DNA from: Apostichopus japonicus
Lineage: Eukaryota; Echinodermata; Holothuroidea; Aspidochirotida; Stichopodidae
Length of the DNA: 64,000 nt
Direction: 5' to 3'
Assembly: GCF_037975245.1 (NCBI RefSeq)
Contig: NC_092563.1
Coordinates: 8,245,501-8,309,500, forward strand
Every line of letters begins with the position of its first letter. Positions within the stretch are counted from its first letter, which is position 1. The position numbers and the translations under genes are program-made. The notes beneath the pieces were generated by a model. The model did no database searches. It was not told where the DNA came from and saw nothing but the letters and a program-made list of their open reading frames with translations. This document shows, one piece after another, positions 1-15,100 of the stretch.

Positions 1-140
1 CAAATGACAAGATGCAAAACACTTGATCAGATTAAATGGATGCAAAAGACCACAGGTTGATTAAACGTTTGTATACGTTTTCACTTAAGACTTACAGTAC
101 AATTGATGACAATGTCAAATGTTTGTGTCTATATTCACAG

Positions 141-3100
141 ACATGTGAACTGTCATTTGATGAGTTTGCACTGCTGGGAAGATTTCTTCTGATGTTGTAC
201 TACAGCAAGCTAGATGAATCCTCACAGGTAATATAACTGTTAAGCTGTTTCATTACAGAGGGACAACTATGTGTATGAATATAATAATATAACAGGAATT
301 TTTTGATTTTCCATTTCCTATATGTATTTTACACTATTTAATCTTTAAACACTTGAAGTATCCAATTGATTACAGATATAAACAGTACTTAAAACAGGCG
401 CGTAGCCAGGAATTTGCCAACGGAGGGGCGAAACTGTAGATTTGGCATTGCAAACTATCTAAGTGTAGCGCCACTATGAGTTGGCGCGAAGCGTACAAGA
501 AAATTTTGGCTGTAAATGCCTCCCAGATCGCCGGAAATGGCACTTCCCATGCCTTGTTAGTTGCATCTTAGCATTTTCTCTTTTAAAAATACTAGCGATA
601 TCATAAAAACCTTGAAAATTTTGTAAAAAATATGCTCAAGGGGGGGGCGGCTGCCCCCTTCGCCCCCCCCCTTGGCTACGCGCCTGACTTAAAATCAGTT
701 TGTATCAACTTCATCAAACAAAGATCTGTAGTATATAAATAAGTAATATCATATTCTCTTTTTTTTACCAATTGAGTAATTTTTCTTTCCTTGTGTGATT
801 TGATATTTTCAGAGTAAGTGGTGCATCTTAGACAAAGGGAATGATTACGGACTTATATACTTCAATAAACTTACAGGAGAGGCAAGGTAATGGGAAAAAT
901 ATGTTCTTGAAAGACCCTCAAATGAAGGTCACTAACATAGTATTTGCCCAGTATACATATTTCATTACTATATATGCTTAAAGTAGACATACTGAGATGA
1001 ACTCTTGCTTGTTAATGATATTCCAGTTCTGACCAAAGTTTAATTTCATTAAAGGCATTGAGGACTCGCCCCAAACCGTGTGCGGCCATCTGAAAAAGTT
1101 AACTTTCCATTGCTTGCAAGTGACGTTTTGTTCATGTCGCTACAAAATGCAGACATGAAACGTGATACCTTGTTATCTTTTATCTAGACCTGAGATGTCC
1201 ATCGCTGCTATGAACACTGTATTGTGGGTAATGACCGCAGCTGTATGTACTGACTGTACACTAGCGTCTAATTACCGACGGTAGCAAGCTGTTTGTGTAT
1301 TTTCTGGATCGATGGTGGTGTCTAACACTTCTGTTACACATCATTCGAAACTAGGTCAGATAACCAGCATTAGACGTTTCTTTTAGCGTCTTCACTCCCT
1401 TTAAACCAAAAAATTTTGTGAAAATGTGTCGGTACTTTCAACGGATCAGGTCAGGGTTGTAGTATCCTCATAGATTTAGCTATTTTGTTAGAGCCCAATA
1501 TGGCAACCATGGGCAACAACCAAAGAAACAATCCAAGAATTAGTAAAATACAATGAGCGTGATACGTTACCTTTGTCTCATTCTTGCAGACTCAACAAGT
1601 ATGTTGAAAGCCTTGTTGGAGGGGATATAGTTGTTATATATTAGTTCCGCACAACACAGACAAAGTAATCAGCCACTGTAGCCCATTGCCTTAGTCATTC
1701 GCATCCCTGTTGGACAAAGAGTAAGCAATTTGACTGAAAATATTGCAGACACACTCAATAAACTCAAGAAGCTACATAGAAAAGCCATCAGTATTGTCCC
1801 TACATATGCTAGATAGTTCTTTAAATAATGGTCGTTTCTGCTCAAAAGTCAAAGATCATTTGACTGTCACCTTCAATGCATCTTTGTATTAAAGCAAGAA
1901 ATATGATTGTCTGATTGCCATAGTATATTTGAAATATGACATATGTACAGCATGTTTAGAAAGTTTCAGTTATCATATTAATATGCTGAATTTTGGTGTC
2001 AACACTGATGCCCTTTTAAAGTCCAATTATGTTATTAGAGTTGATATCGATTCTACATCCCGTTGACAATTAATTGTGGTAATATCCCATATTTATACCG
2101 TTCTTATTTCTTTTTTGTCCAGTACGTCCATCCCTACAGACTATTATGGTGACATCCTCCATGAGCCAGACTTGTTAGAACTTGCCATCCATGATCTCTT
2201 TGATGATGCAGACATTGATGAAGATGGAAAAATCAACCTGATTGATTTCTTGAGGGTAGGTCATTTATAATCCGTGATTGATCTCTATTGACTCATGTGA
2301 ATTTAATCTTGCATTACAATGCATTAGTTTTCCTTTGGGCTTATATTGATACAAACATGATGCAAGTTTAATGTCTGTTTTTGTTTTAAACACAATAACC
2401 CTTCATTTTCCAACAAATTGTTGTTTACCTTTGCTACAGATACTAAGAAGTGAAGATTTTGGACTTTTTCTGACCAATACAGACACTGAGGAAATCATGC
2501 AATACTTCATTAAGTATGTACTCCCATATTTATTTATTGAATATTTTATTTCATAGTTCTTACCAAACTATACATAGTAAACATGCAATCTGTAAGGGCC
2601 GGATGAGAACAACACCAATTTGTACGTCAATTTGCACCAATTATCAAATGTCAGACACTATAATCATTATTGTGTATAGTCCAACAAAACGGGAAAAGTG
2701 TATGCTCTGCACACTCTCATTCACTACATTGCACCAATGCAGTTACATATAATTTGGATGGCTTTGTATCTAATGGAGTCAACAAAGTAATACCTTTTGC
2801 TGTTATAACAGATTTGAGAACAAAGCCAACAGACAATTTTCATGCTGCTGTTAAAATCACTTTTTTTTCTTTACCATATAGCACCCGTGGTAGAGAGGTT
2901 ATGGTGCAGTTTGACGAGTTTGTGCCACTGGCCAAGAGAATGATCCTCACTGTGTACAAAGCAAGAGATCCATCTATGGTAGGTTAAAATGAAGGGCACA
3001 GAAAAGCTAATGCTGCATATGATGACATACAGTAGGATATAAGATTTTGCCTATAGCCTAGAGCCAATAAATAATATGTACCCTGAAATTGAAGAGAGTG

Positions 3101-6100
3101 AAACAGGAATAGTTGGAAATCTGATTTATTAAATGTTTTATTTATGAAAATGTGTGAAGGTGCTAATGAAAGATCAAATTTGAAGCAGGGTGAATTACAA
3201 GGTTTAGTCATGCTTCAGTTTCTGATGTCTTTTAATTAGGCATAACCAAGGGTTTTTGCTGTAAAATAAATGCCTTTCTTGTTGAAGTGATATCTACTTA
3301 GTAATAGTACTTGGTTGAAAGTGGTAACTTTAACTCAGATTGGGACAGTGAAATATAAAACTTTCACTGCAACTGGAAAACAAAAATTGGTGCACCCCAA
3401 ATACTACGTACTGTACGCTTTTTTATTGTAGCCTATTGCTATTATTAAATATTTTTTTTTAAATTGACTCCCGTATCGTTGGGTACCAACTGTAACGTTT
3501 AACTTACTTGTGCTAGCGCACTGGAGGATATGCCTAAGTAAGGCCTAGCTTAGGCCTAGGTTAGACAAGAACCGTCTAAGGCTCAGTCTGGGTTAGGCCA
3601 AAAGTAAATTAAGTTTTGTTAGCTGGGAAAACAATAAATATTTAACTATTTTAGTCTATGTTTGTTGTTAGACTAAGTGGAATGCTCCGCAGTTACCACC
3701 AGTATTATCTTTGCCGTGTATTGTTCAGCCTGTTTGAGGACACTTTTAGAGCTCCTTTGCCACCACCACATGATCAATATATCGATTTCACACAATGACT
3801 TACCATTCATGCAGTCTTACTGAATAATATGCTAGCTAGTATAAATATAGAAAAAAAACACTACATGGAACGTGTGATGTAGCTTAAATAAATAGGAAAG
3901 TTCCTTTCTTTGGGATCTTTATTTACAATTGGAAATCGACGAGGAGACCAACCTGATACTGATAGTCTTATGTCAAACACAACGCACAGGTTACTCAGAA
4001 ACTTTTGTTATTGGATAATCGGGGAGCGGGAACAGTATAGCAGACGCGTTGTGCTATTGCACTGCAGTTTCCATAACGACACGTTCCGTAGCAGACTAGT
4101 TGAACGACTGTCAATTTGGTTGGGATCCTTTTTACTTCGAAGGCTTACTCAAACTTGTAAAACTAGTCCAGGCCTTAGATTTAAGAGGTGAGGTCAAAGG
4201 TATTGAAAGTACTTTGATATTGAGTGATTTGTAGATTACTGAACGTAGACCAAAATTACAAATTTTAGCCTAGTCTGAGAATGTTGTACTTGCAAGTAGT
4301 GCCAATGGGTTTAAGAATGCTTTGGGCAAGCACTTTAAGCATTGTAATCGGGTCTGAGTGTTTGTGTCTTCAGTTTTTTCCCTCTCTCTATAGGGTCCTT
4401 GATGGGGACTTAAGTGTCCCTCCTGATGCTTTTTTCTACTAAACTAAACTAGTCTAACTATGCATAACCTTGGAGGTGCCTATACAGTAGCACTACATAA
4501 TCGTAGACTAGGCTAAGTTAGACTAGGCTAGTTACACCAACCCTTGAGCCCCAATGCCTTTTGAGTGACTCAATCATTTGGGAGCAGCAATCCATCCACA
4601 ACGTTCCATCCTATCTGGTTTAACTATTGCAAAATTGAATATGAAGATAAAATCTCCTAGCCACCAGATGTATGATACAGATCTGTCAGAAATAGTTTTC
4701 TGTGCAGTAAAAACTATTGATTTATGTATATAGACAGTAGCAAAATGCAAAACCTTGGTTGTCAGACAGTCTAAAAGAAAAAATCCAAAACTACATTTTA
4801 AACATGAAATGACCATGTGACTATATTTGAAGTAAACATGTATTTAGCCCATTCTTTGTAGTTTGCTGATTAGCATTGTTTTTTAAGTCACTTTATTCAG
4901 ATCATTACTATTTTATGGTTACCTGTGTTTCTTATATATTGATGTTTTCTAGCATGAATGGTGCCATCTTTACACTAAGAATGTAGGGTCCTTCTGGTTT
5001 AACAAACGGACCGGACAGGCTGACAGGCACCCCCCTACTTCACTGGTGCGTACCCAGCAGGATATGTTAGAACACAGGTAATGTATTGTAAGATATGCCT
5101 ACATACTAAAAGAAGTGAGAAAAATGAAATCTTTCGTCAACATTTCGCCCATAAATATCTTTTAGTGTGATGTAATATTTCTTATTGTTATTCACATGCG
5201 TCAACAATATGTTTACCACCACACCAAAGCATTTCACCCTCACTGAGGTATTTATTCACAGGTATGCAAAGTGTGGCCCATTGGGCAAACTTTCAGTGCC
5301 CTGCGACTAGAAGATTAAGTGATTCTGAGCACGTTTAATTATAACCTGAGACAGGCATCACTAACTTCTTTCCCCCTTCACAGAAGTAGAGAAATAGAAG
5401 TTTTCATGGAAGTAGCCGAAGATCTCCATCACACCAAAGAGGACCTTCAACGAGAAACTCTGGCAAGACAGGTAGGAATTAATTTTGGTGCTTTCATGAT
5501 AAATAGGAGTATGTTGTTCATGTCAATTTTTTATTGATGTACATATCTCATCACAATATAGAAAGTGGCTGTAATGCATTCTTACCAATAATTTCTAACA
5601 TATAAAGCAACATTAGAGGAAACTTAAAAATGTTAGAAGGTTCCACCAGCTTTTATTAATAAGAGATTTTTCTTTTATTTTAACCCAGGAGTTGGAAAAT
5701 CAGTTAGCAGAGTTAAGAAAGGAACATGATGCTACTAAGAAAGAACTTGCCAAGACAACAAGTAACCTTGAGAAATCAAGAGAAGAGGTAACAATACTGT
5801 TCAGAGTTGTCAGCCATATTGTGAACATCTTAAAGATATGACATGCTGTGAACCCATAATTAGTTGATCTTAATTGGTGGTTCATCATTAAAAAGCAAAT
5901 TTCTGGTTTAAATTACCTTTAACTTTGCATGATATGTGCAATATTAAAATTGTATAAAGTTAGAATTAGATCCTCTAATTGTGTTAAAGAGGAAGTCATA
6001 TATGAGTTGGAAAGTCTCTTGCTCGTGTCTTGTTCATTTTCAATGAATCTCTTCGATGGAACTAAAATGGAAGCTTGCCTCAATCTGGCAATCTCCTGAT

Positions 6101-9100
6101 CTTCAAACAGCTCTTAAAGGCATTGAAGACTCGCCCCAAACCGCATCCTGCCCTCTGAAAAAGTTAACTTTCCGTTGCTTGCAAGTGAAGTTTTCTTCTT
6201 GTTGCTACAAAATGCAGACAGTAATGAATTGTGATACCTTGTTATCTTTTATCTGGACCTGAGATGTCCATTGCTGCTATGTACACTGTGTTGTGGGTAT
6301 TGACCGTAGCTGCATGTATTGACTGTACACTAGTGTCTAATTACCGACGGTAGCAAGCTGTGTGTGTATTTTCTGGGATTGATGATGGTGTCTAACACTT
6401 GTGTTACACCTCATTCGAAACTAGGTCAGATTACCGGCATCAGATGTTTCTTTGTGCGCGAGTCTTGACTGACTTTAATGACATCATTGTTAAAACGAAA
6501 CTATGACTTATCTGTTCTCAAGAGCATTGTCTTGACTTCGAGAGAACCTCTGGACATTTGATCGGACTTCTGATATTAGAGGCAATATCATCTCTTTCAT
6601 TGACTTTTGGAATACACAGAGAATTACAAGATTTATGCAACCATATAATGAAAGCTCAAAAGACTTAAAAGTAAGAAATAATGACAAAAATAAACTCACA
6701 CAAAATGTATGACTGATTGCCTTGCTGCATTTGCATAACTTATTCATTAATTGATTAGTATAAATTTGTTTACTTATAATCTTGCTTTTCTTTTTACAGG
6801 TTGATCAAAAATCAAAGCAGATTATCTACTTTGAGAAAGAAAAAGTCAAAAGACAAAATCTGATTGAATCTTTGCAGGACAGAGGTACGTACTATTCTTT
6901 GTAAACTGTTCCACTGGCATAAATAGTAGGGAGAAAATGCTTGATAGGTGTTTCTATAAGGGCAGGGAAGGTGGGGGGGGGGGTTGGGAGTACATGAAAA
7001 TGTCCTTTCATTACATCGAAAGTAGTAAATGCTTCCAACATTGCCTCTAAATTTAATATGCCAAAAACTACTGAAAGGTATGCAGCATAGTCCTGGCAGC
7101 TAGAACCCTACAAAATATTTTCAAACATTAAAAAGGGTATCGTTAGATCAAATGTCTCAGTGTGGGAATAAGTTTTGTAGAGAATCATTCATGTTGGAAG
7201 TTTGCATTATTTGGCTATCTGGTAACCTTTTGAAAATTGAAATGACCTTCATTTTATACCAACTGGGCTTACTTACAACTGTTCAGATACAATTTAAGGG
7301 TATTTTGAAAATCTTTGACAGATTGTTATCCATCCCTCAATTGGGACAATTAAACTCTTGAAGACACACTTCAAAGCAGCATGAATAGCATCAATATCTG
7401 GTTTGTATTGAGATACATGTTTTTGGAACTGTTTATGCATTAAACATTAAACATTGCTTCTAAGCATGATATGAGAGTAACAGTACACAGAAGTACCAGC
7501 AATGGAAAATTGTTCCAACTAGCTGGTATCCAGTTATAAAATAATGCTGTTGATGTCCCTAGTAAACAACTGTATAGTCAATTCTTGTTACCTGCTGCAT
7601 GTTATTACTAGGAATTCTCTTCTCTTCTTCTCATCTTCTCTTTCAGCGGAGGAAGCTGCAGGATAGAGGCGAACTTGGAGTCTTTGAGGAATGTGCTTCA
7701 AAGTACACAGTAAGTTGATTATGAGATTATTATGAGATAAGATTAAATTAGGTTAGATTTTATGATATTATGAGATGAGATTATGAGATGAGATTATGAG
7801 ATGAGATGGGATTAGATATTATGAGATTAGATAGATTAGATTAGATTATTATGAGATTAGATTTCTTCAAGTAGGTTTTTGGTATTATTGTAATTGTATC
7901 TGATTAGGTGAAGTGAAAGATACTAAAGGGACTTAAGAGTCTAATTACTTCTTATTTGATTAATCAAAGATGATTGTCAATATGTTTGAACAACTTCTAG
8001 ACTTACCCCATTCAATAAATCTTACTACATGTTAGTATTTATATGCTGAATTATAAAACAATAATGACTGTTGAAAAGGGGGCCAAGAGGATACAGGCGG
8101 TAGCATTTGAAGCAATGATGCTTAGCAATCGGGAGGTTCTGGGTTTGATACCCGGCTTGGTCATAATCAGGTGGGTTTTTCATCCAAGAGCTGTCTACAG
8201 TTTCTCATCTGAAATGACTGTCTAAATTGAAAAGATTCCAAATTTGAGTTAAAATGTTGAATTGGAAGTCATTCAACACGTAAGTTGTAAGCCGATAAGC
8301 CTTGTGGGCTCCTCCCACATTTTTGGTCACTTAAGCGTCGTAAAAAGATATAATCAACCTTTTCTCGACAGAACCACAGTTAGGGAGAAAGAATTTGACG
8401 TGAGAGATTTATCAAGCGATCTGGAGGAGACAAAGAAACAACTAGCAGAGAGCAGAGAGCATGCAGCCAACCTACAGGATAAAATAGATGATTTGGTGGT
8501 TCAACTTAGAGAGGAAATCAGACGAAATGAAAGAGTAGAAAAAGTGAGTCCAAAGATGAGCCAAAATTGTGGTTTTGGAAGTAGAAGTTTGGTAAAAAGT
8601 TCTATCTTCAAACTACAAGAGATGGAGTAGCAACTACCCTAGGTTTGTCTTTCTTTGCTACAAGCTCTTCAATTGTTAAAGCAGCATCGTGCGTCCTTTT
8701 CTATGATTTTTCTCAACCTCACTGACTCCATTATGCCATAACGACATACATAACTAGCTTATCTATTTAAATCTTACTTCAAATAGTCGCATAAAAGTTG
8801 AAAAATATGCAACTTTCAACTTTGTTTTTTCTCCAAGATATTTTCCTTTGGGATCCCAATAAACCTCGCCCATAATATGAATACTTAAACACTATGAACG
8901 TCTTTGACCAATACGTAATACAACACCATGTTTGATTTGTGTACAATCTATATGGCAGTTGTACCAGGGAGTTCCATAACAACTGCCTGGTTGTACCAAC
9001 GCAAAGTCTTGAATATATTTTTAGCAACAGCTCATAACTAAACCTGCATCTCTGATTGGTTGAATTCAAACTAGTGGGTTTGGGGGAACTGTATGCGATT

Positions 9101-12100
9101 AATTTTAAATGTGGAATTTATCGTGTGTACTGGCCAATGTGTAGAACCGGTAATATTGTAATCGACCAGTTAGTGTCAACCGATGAAAATAAAAAAGAAG
9201 CGGCCAAGGGTCTGAGCAATGGTTTCCACTTTATTGTACTTCAACGGTGAACTGTTGAGATATAATATAAAACGACTCATAAATATCTTACTCACAAGTA
9301 AAACATGCAAGATATATAACTTCAAATATATGATAAGATACTGGTAGAACCGGAACAGCCGTATGATAATATCCGGTAGCTTGAAATGAGAAAATGTTAT
9401 AAAATATGAGAACCAGTTGGGTTAACAACAGAAGCACAGCTAAACATATCCCAAATCATTCATCCAATGATACTGCAATTCACCTGGCTCTATCATGGGG
9501 CTCCAAAATGAGAATGTGTAGAAATATGCTACTTAGTAAATAGGAAAATGATCGATAAAAAACCTATGAAAGTGTATTGAACATGGTAGATGACACAAAA
9601 GACACCTGGTGTCTCATAAACACAAGGAAAACATGTTTGGTTGGTTGTCTATACTCTAAAGGTACAACAGCACATGTAAATGTACATGGAAAATTGATGT
9701 AGAAAAGTACCGTAAAACAAATGGCTTGTCCCGACTGAGCCACTAGGTCAAAACAAATAATCAATAGATTACAACACTGTAAGAACACCTGAAAGTAATG
9801 AATATGTGTACCGTACCGAGGTAATATACGAAAAATAATGAACCATACTTGTACGTGATATAATAGATCATAAGAACAAAGAACATAGGCCTAGCATAAA
9901 GGAAATGGCAACACATAAAATGTGTGAAAGGGCCTTGACACTTTAAGGGCCGGACCGGTAGGGTCAATGAATGCGTTAAGTCTGCTTATCAATGATGCAG
10001 AGTAACTCGACCAGAAAAGGAGTCTGCATGATCTGTGAAAATACAGGACATGACAAAAGGTGTAATCCAGAAAAGGAAGAAGAATATGGCTTGTTTCATC
10101 AACTATCAGGAAACCATACAGTATATACACCAACTCCTGTAGTGTAAAATAGCCTAGTGGAGCTAAATAATGTAAATAAACATCACAAAGTACACAAATC
10201 ATACGTAATTTACCGAGTAAACAAAAGGGAGCCAGTTTCCGAACACCCCCAATTTCTGAACACCCAAACCTGAAAACCACCAAATTACACCTATAATTCC
10301 TGTCAAAATGACAAAACAATGTGAAAATGTCTGGAGGTATAAAAAGAACATAACGGGATAACCCCTGGGGACAGTGCAAAGACACACTAACAAGACGTAA
10401 AGACCCTATAGGAAAATATGGATCCCAGGGAAATCTTTCGTGCAACCGGTACAATAGTCCCAATTAATCACCGCAAAGGGAACACTGGCTACCTTCGGTT
10501 TTTACAAAGGGAATACTCAATTTTCAACACAAAACTTACATGACTGTGACTCTCCAAAAATGAAATTAGTTAAATCATGGTAGATTGTAACTCTTGGATG
10601 GATATTCAGTAGTAAAACTTTGTTCAAAAGAGGATGGAATCTACTGAAAACGTGCAGGCTAAAAATTCCTTGCTTTCTGCAAATCACGAGTTCCAACTCC
10701 AAATCTGAAATAGCGCCCTCAGCCCCAGATATGTCAAAGAGAAATGATCTCCGTCACATCGTGGACAATTTTCTCATTATCTCCAAATATCCTTAATTAC
10801 TCACCAATTCACCGTTGTTGGCAGGGAAAAACTTGGCTAATATCTTAGCTTGCTGTTATGTGATTGATATATGTAAAAAACTTGATGGACATGTCAAAAA
10901 AGGAGAAAACTGCGACCAAACGCAAAATGCTGCTTTAAGGGCAACTTGATCTTATATTGTTTGACCTTACATTTAATTAGACCTAGAGGTTGTTTGTTTC
11001 TTGCAAGAAAGACTTCTGTCTCAGAATATGGAGTAAATTTGAAACATCTTACTTTATAGTCAAACCGTCGTTCCACTCGGGGCGTAAAGTGAATCATTGA
11101 TGTATGCAAATGAAGAATGCTTGGGTATTGTTTCACAAAACTGAAAAAAACTGTATGTTTTTGAGGATTTTTTGCAAGTGATTGAATGGTCTTACACAGA
11201 TCATAGATATAAGGAAAATGCAGGGTGGTGCAATCGATAGTTCCCTAGTGTGATAAGATGCTGGTTTGCTGTCCGACATTACATGCTGAAAATGTTTAAT
11301 ATTGTCTGGCATTTCATACCAGTAATTCCTCATTTTGATTTATTCAGGAACTTGAGAGAACTAAATCATACAAAAGTGAAAAGGTTGAAGTAGAAGACAT
11401 CTTGAAAGAGACCAAAGAGGAACTCCAACTGAGGATGAACCAACTAACACATGCTCGATACGAAATTCGAGACAGCAAATCACGGATACGGGTAGGTAGT
11501 GTAATAATTCATTGAGGTTTTAAATGCAAATATACATTCTGTAAATAGGATATTGAGTCTTTTTGTGTCTGTTGAAAAAGGATGTAGTTCAATCTGAAAA
11601 TAGACTTGTCAACGCTCAGTTCTTGTTTAATTCTATTCGCATACATGTGTAATTTGACACTGCGCTTTTCAATAGGATACTCACAAGTAGTTTACAAGTA
11701 GGTCTACCTACCAGTACCTTGAGCGTCAAGATCACAAAAATAGAATGTTTTGTAGAGTAAGTACTAGTTCAGTGTCTAATCCAAAGGAACTACAAAGACA
11801 TGATGCAACTTTTGAGAAATTATAACATTTATGCCAAGATCTATGATTGATGGCATTTTTTGGTAGAATGAAATGTGCAAGACAAAATGACAGTATGTGC
11901 TTAAGTTTATTTCATCTCTGTAACACATTTTCATTTTTTCGTCACAGAAATTGGAAACAGAGTTGAAGAACTATCCTGATTTACAATCCCAACTTGCTGA
12001 AAAGGAGAAAGAAATATCTCAACTAAAAGAGGAGATGGAGAGACTGGAAGCTCAGTTGATGGAGGACATCAGAAGAGCTGCTCGGGAACCACGGCCATCT

Positions 12101-15100
12101 GCAAAGAGATTCAGGTCTGATCATTGACATTTCATATATACCCAGTGGCATAGCCAGCAAGGGGGTGAGTGGGAGGGGGAACAAGTGCCCCCCATAGACA
12201 TTTTTGGGGATGGGTGATGATGAAAAATCTAAATGTACTCGAGCCTGGGGGATGGGGCAGATGATGGGGGGGGCAGTCTTTGCAAAAAACGCTAAAAATA
12301 AAGAGAAGTTTGTGTTGCGACCTAACAGTATCCGGTTTGAATTTCCCGGACTCATCACCGCCTCTTTTAATTAACCTGTTTAAGAATGTAATGAACGGTC
12401 ACCTCAAAAATATGTGCGCTATGTGCGGGGGGTCAACCACGAAATATAATGTAATTAACGTTCACCTCAAAAATATGTGCGCTATGCCCGCGGTTGCAGT
12501 GTCTCTCTGAGTGGCCATATATTTGTATTCACATATATTTTTTTTCAATATGTGATATAACCAGATGGTTTTCCATGGCGTGCACTTTTTTTTGTATTTT
12601 TCCCCCCAAGATTGGTAAACTTTTTGTACCAGAAAAGGAAACTTTCAGTACACTAATGTAGTTAAAGAAAACGGAATAGTAGCACCATTTTGTATCTATG
12701 CCCTTTTCGCAAAAACACCTTACACCCTTACACCCATCCCCCAGGACGGCAATCCACTGCTATGTGCCTGTAAATCGGGAAAGAAATTTGCCTCCCACCC
12801 ACCAAAAACCTGGCTACACCCCTGCTTATACCTCAGCTTGTTAAACCTTTCATAGATGAGAACTTTTGTATTTTTGTCAAGCTCTTCCCATACCCATGTT
12901 CTCTGAAATTCTTTCATTTGGGGGAACTCAGTCTGCAGCGAATCACTCATGACTTAAAAATGTGTGAAAGGTTTCTGATCTTAGTAGGATCATCTTCTTA
13001 GGCAAACTGATAGCAAAAGAGAAACCAGATAGGACTTCAACATCTATCAAAAAGAATTGAAACTAAAATGATTTTGTGTCCCACAAAAAACCTCCAAAGT
13101 TCTGCAAACGTGCATTCTGATTATAAGTCACACTGGAGGCTGATATCTGTGTTGCCACTGACATGATGTTAACCAAGATTCAATCTTCGTAAAGTGTTCA
13201 CACATTTTTTGCCTGATTTAAATTAAGAAACTAGATGGCCTCTTTGCATTTCCCCCCTTTAGATTCTTATAGTAGCCTTTGACACATTTTCTTTCATGCC
13301 AATAAGCAAGAAAAGTTTAAAAATAGTTCTAGAATCGTTTACAAACTTGTTCTGTACGTGTTTGGACAAACAGATGGAATAAGGTTCGGAATGTTGAATC
13401 GTTGGACGACAGCCACGACTGTTCAGATCCCCTCTGTCCTGTCAACGGCAGAAACTCCTGCCGTCCTGAATCCAGCCAAGTTTGGGCATTCAAGAAAACG
13501 GAGAAGACACAAACCCAATCCAAGGGCAGCTTCTTGGAACTACTCAGCAATGTGGAACATTCAGATGACATGGATGTCGACGACGAGATAAATATCTATG
13601 ATTTGTATGAGCCGCAATACCCCGTTATCTCACCTCATCGGGCGAGAGCTAGCTCCGCCTCTGGAGACAGGAGTAGATTGATGAGACCAAAGTCGAGCGC
13701 TGGGAGGATCGAGTCCAGGAGACAGTCGAAACTCCCCAAGGGAGTCTTACTCTATGAAGAGGATTATCTCTTGGCCAGATTCGTCAAGGAAGGAGATAGA
13801 GTTCGTATCAAGAAAAGTGGTGTCCAGATACTAGGTGAGGGAAATAGCTCTCTGTACGATATATATATCTAGATTAATGAATTTATTGAATGCAGTTTGT
13901 AACTTATTGAAGTGTAAGTAGAATCAGGTTTACACTGATGAATATGCTTGGGACAATTTCCTTATATCCTTGCTGCACAGCTGTTACACTAACTCAGACC
14001 ACACCATTGTGGAGTGTACCAGGTCCATATCAGTGTGGCTATAGCTACCTGTTATTTCTGTGTAGTTCAGAATAAAGGGACGCAGACCGTCCATGATTAT
14101 TGAACATGTGAAATTGTCACCTTCAGGTCTTACAAAATAAATTGAATTTCATAACGAATTTGCAAGTTATCTGTAGAGAACGAGCAGATGTAGTATAAAC
14201 ATCAATACCACGTACAAATATTTCTGCAAATACAACTAGTGTTGCGCCGATATCACCAATATCGGTTTTGGCCGATATCCGATATTATCATCCCAATATC
14301 GGTCCGATACCGATACGATACCGATATTTTTTAACAGTCAAAATAAACTGGACGCAGTAAATGTGAGCCTTTTTAAATTTATCAGTTTCGTGACAATTTA
14401 AATAAAAAAGTTGTCAGTATTTTGTGTTCGCGGGAAATTGAACAAGGTTTTCCAACACTGCTGAACTGTGCAGTTATACATCATGTTCAAGGTTTTCACG
14501 GCCTTTGAGAAAATGAAAGGTTAGTACAGTGTATATATGCTGCACTAATGCTGTGTGTAGGCCAAGGTTCACGAAGGTCATTGGTTATATTCGCGCGCTG
14601 TAGACATGTTTTTAGAGGTTACGGAGGGTCAGCTTTCCATGGATATTAATCGAAAATGAATCTGAGTTTAACTGACGCTAAAGAAATGGATCGTCTTAGG
14701 CAGATTAACAGATCATTGCAAGTATAAAGAAGTAGCACTGCTGTTAAAAAGAAAAGTTCAATATCGGTTTGCTGTTATCGGCAATTAGGCAAAATTTTAC
14801 CGATACCGATATGCTGCCGATATTGCAAATATCGGCCGATACCGATATTGAAAACGATTATCGTAGCAACACTAAATACAACATCTCAAAAATTTATAAA
14901 TTAATTAAAATAATATTTAATAAATAACAATGGCAAGGTTCAGTTTTGAGGTTGAATCTCTTTTTAGTGGAAAATAAAGTCAGTGTTGATTTATCATTTT
15001 TTCATATATTGAAATACTTTAGGTATGAAGCCATCGGACCTACGATCTGCTACCGTACGATATGTTGGACAGCTGGAACAAGAGGGAGGGGAACATATGC

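Noticed and set aside
3910-4191. 93-residue plus-strand frame in an intron
   Set aside because: No recognised domain and it does not fit the phase of the neighbouring exons.
9891-10463. 190-residue minus-strand open frame in the 8.5-11.3 kb intron
   Set aside because: No domain, no splice partners and an odd Tyr/Phe/Leu-rich composition; most likely chance.
13358-13591. Second frame over exon 14
   Set aside because: Shadow of the exon in another frame; the exon's phase is fixed by both neighbours.
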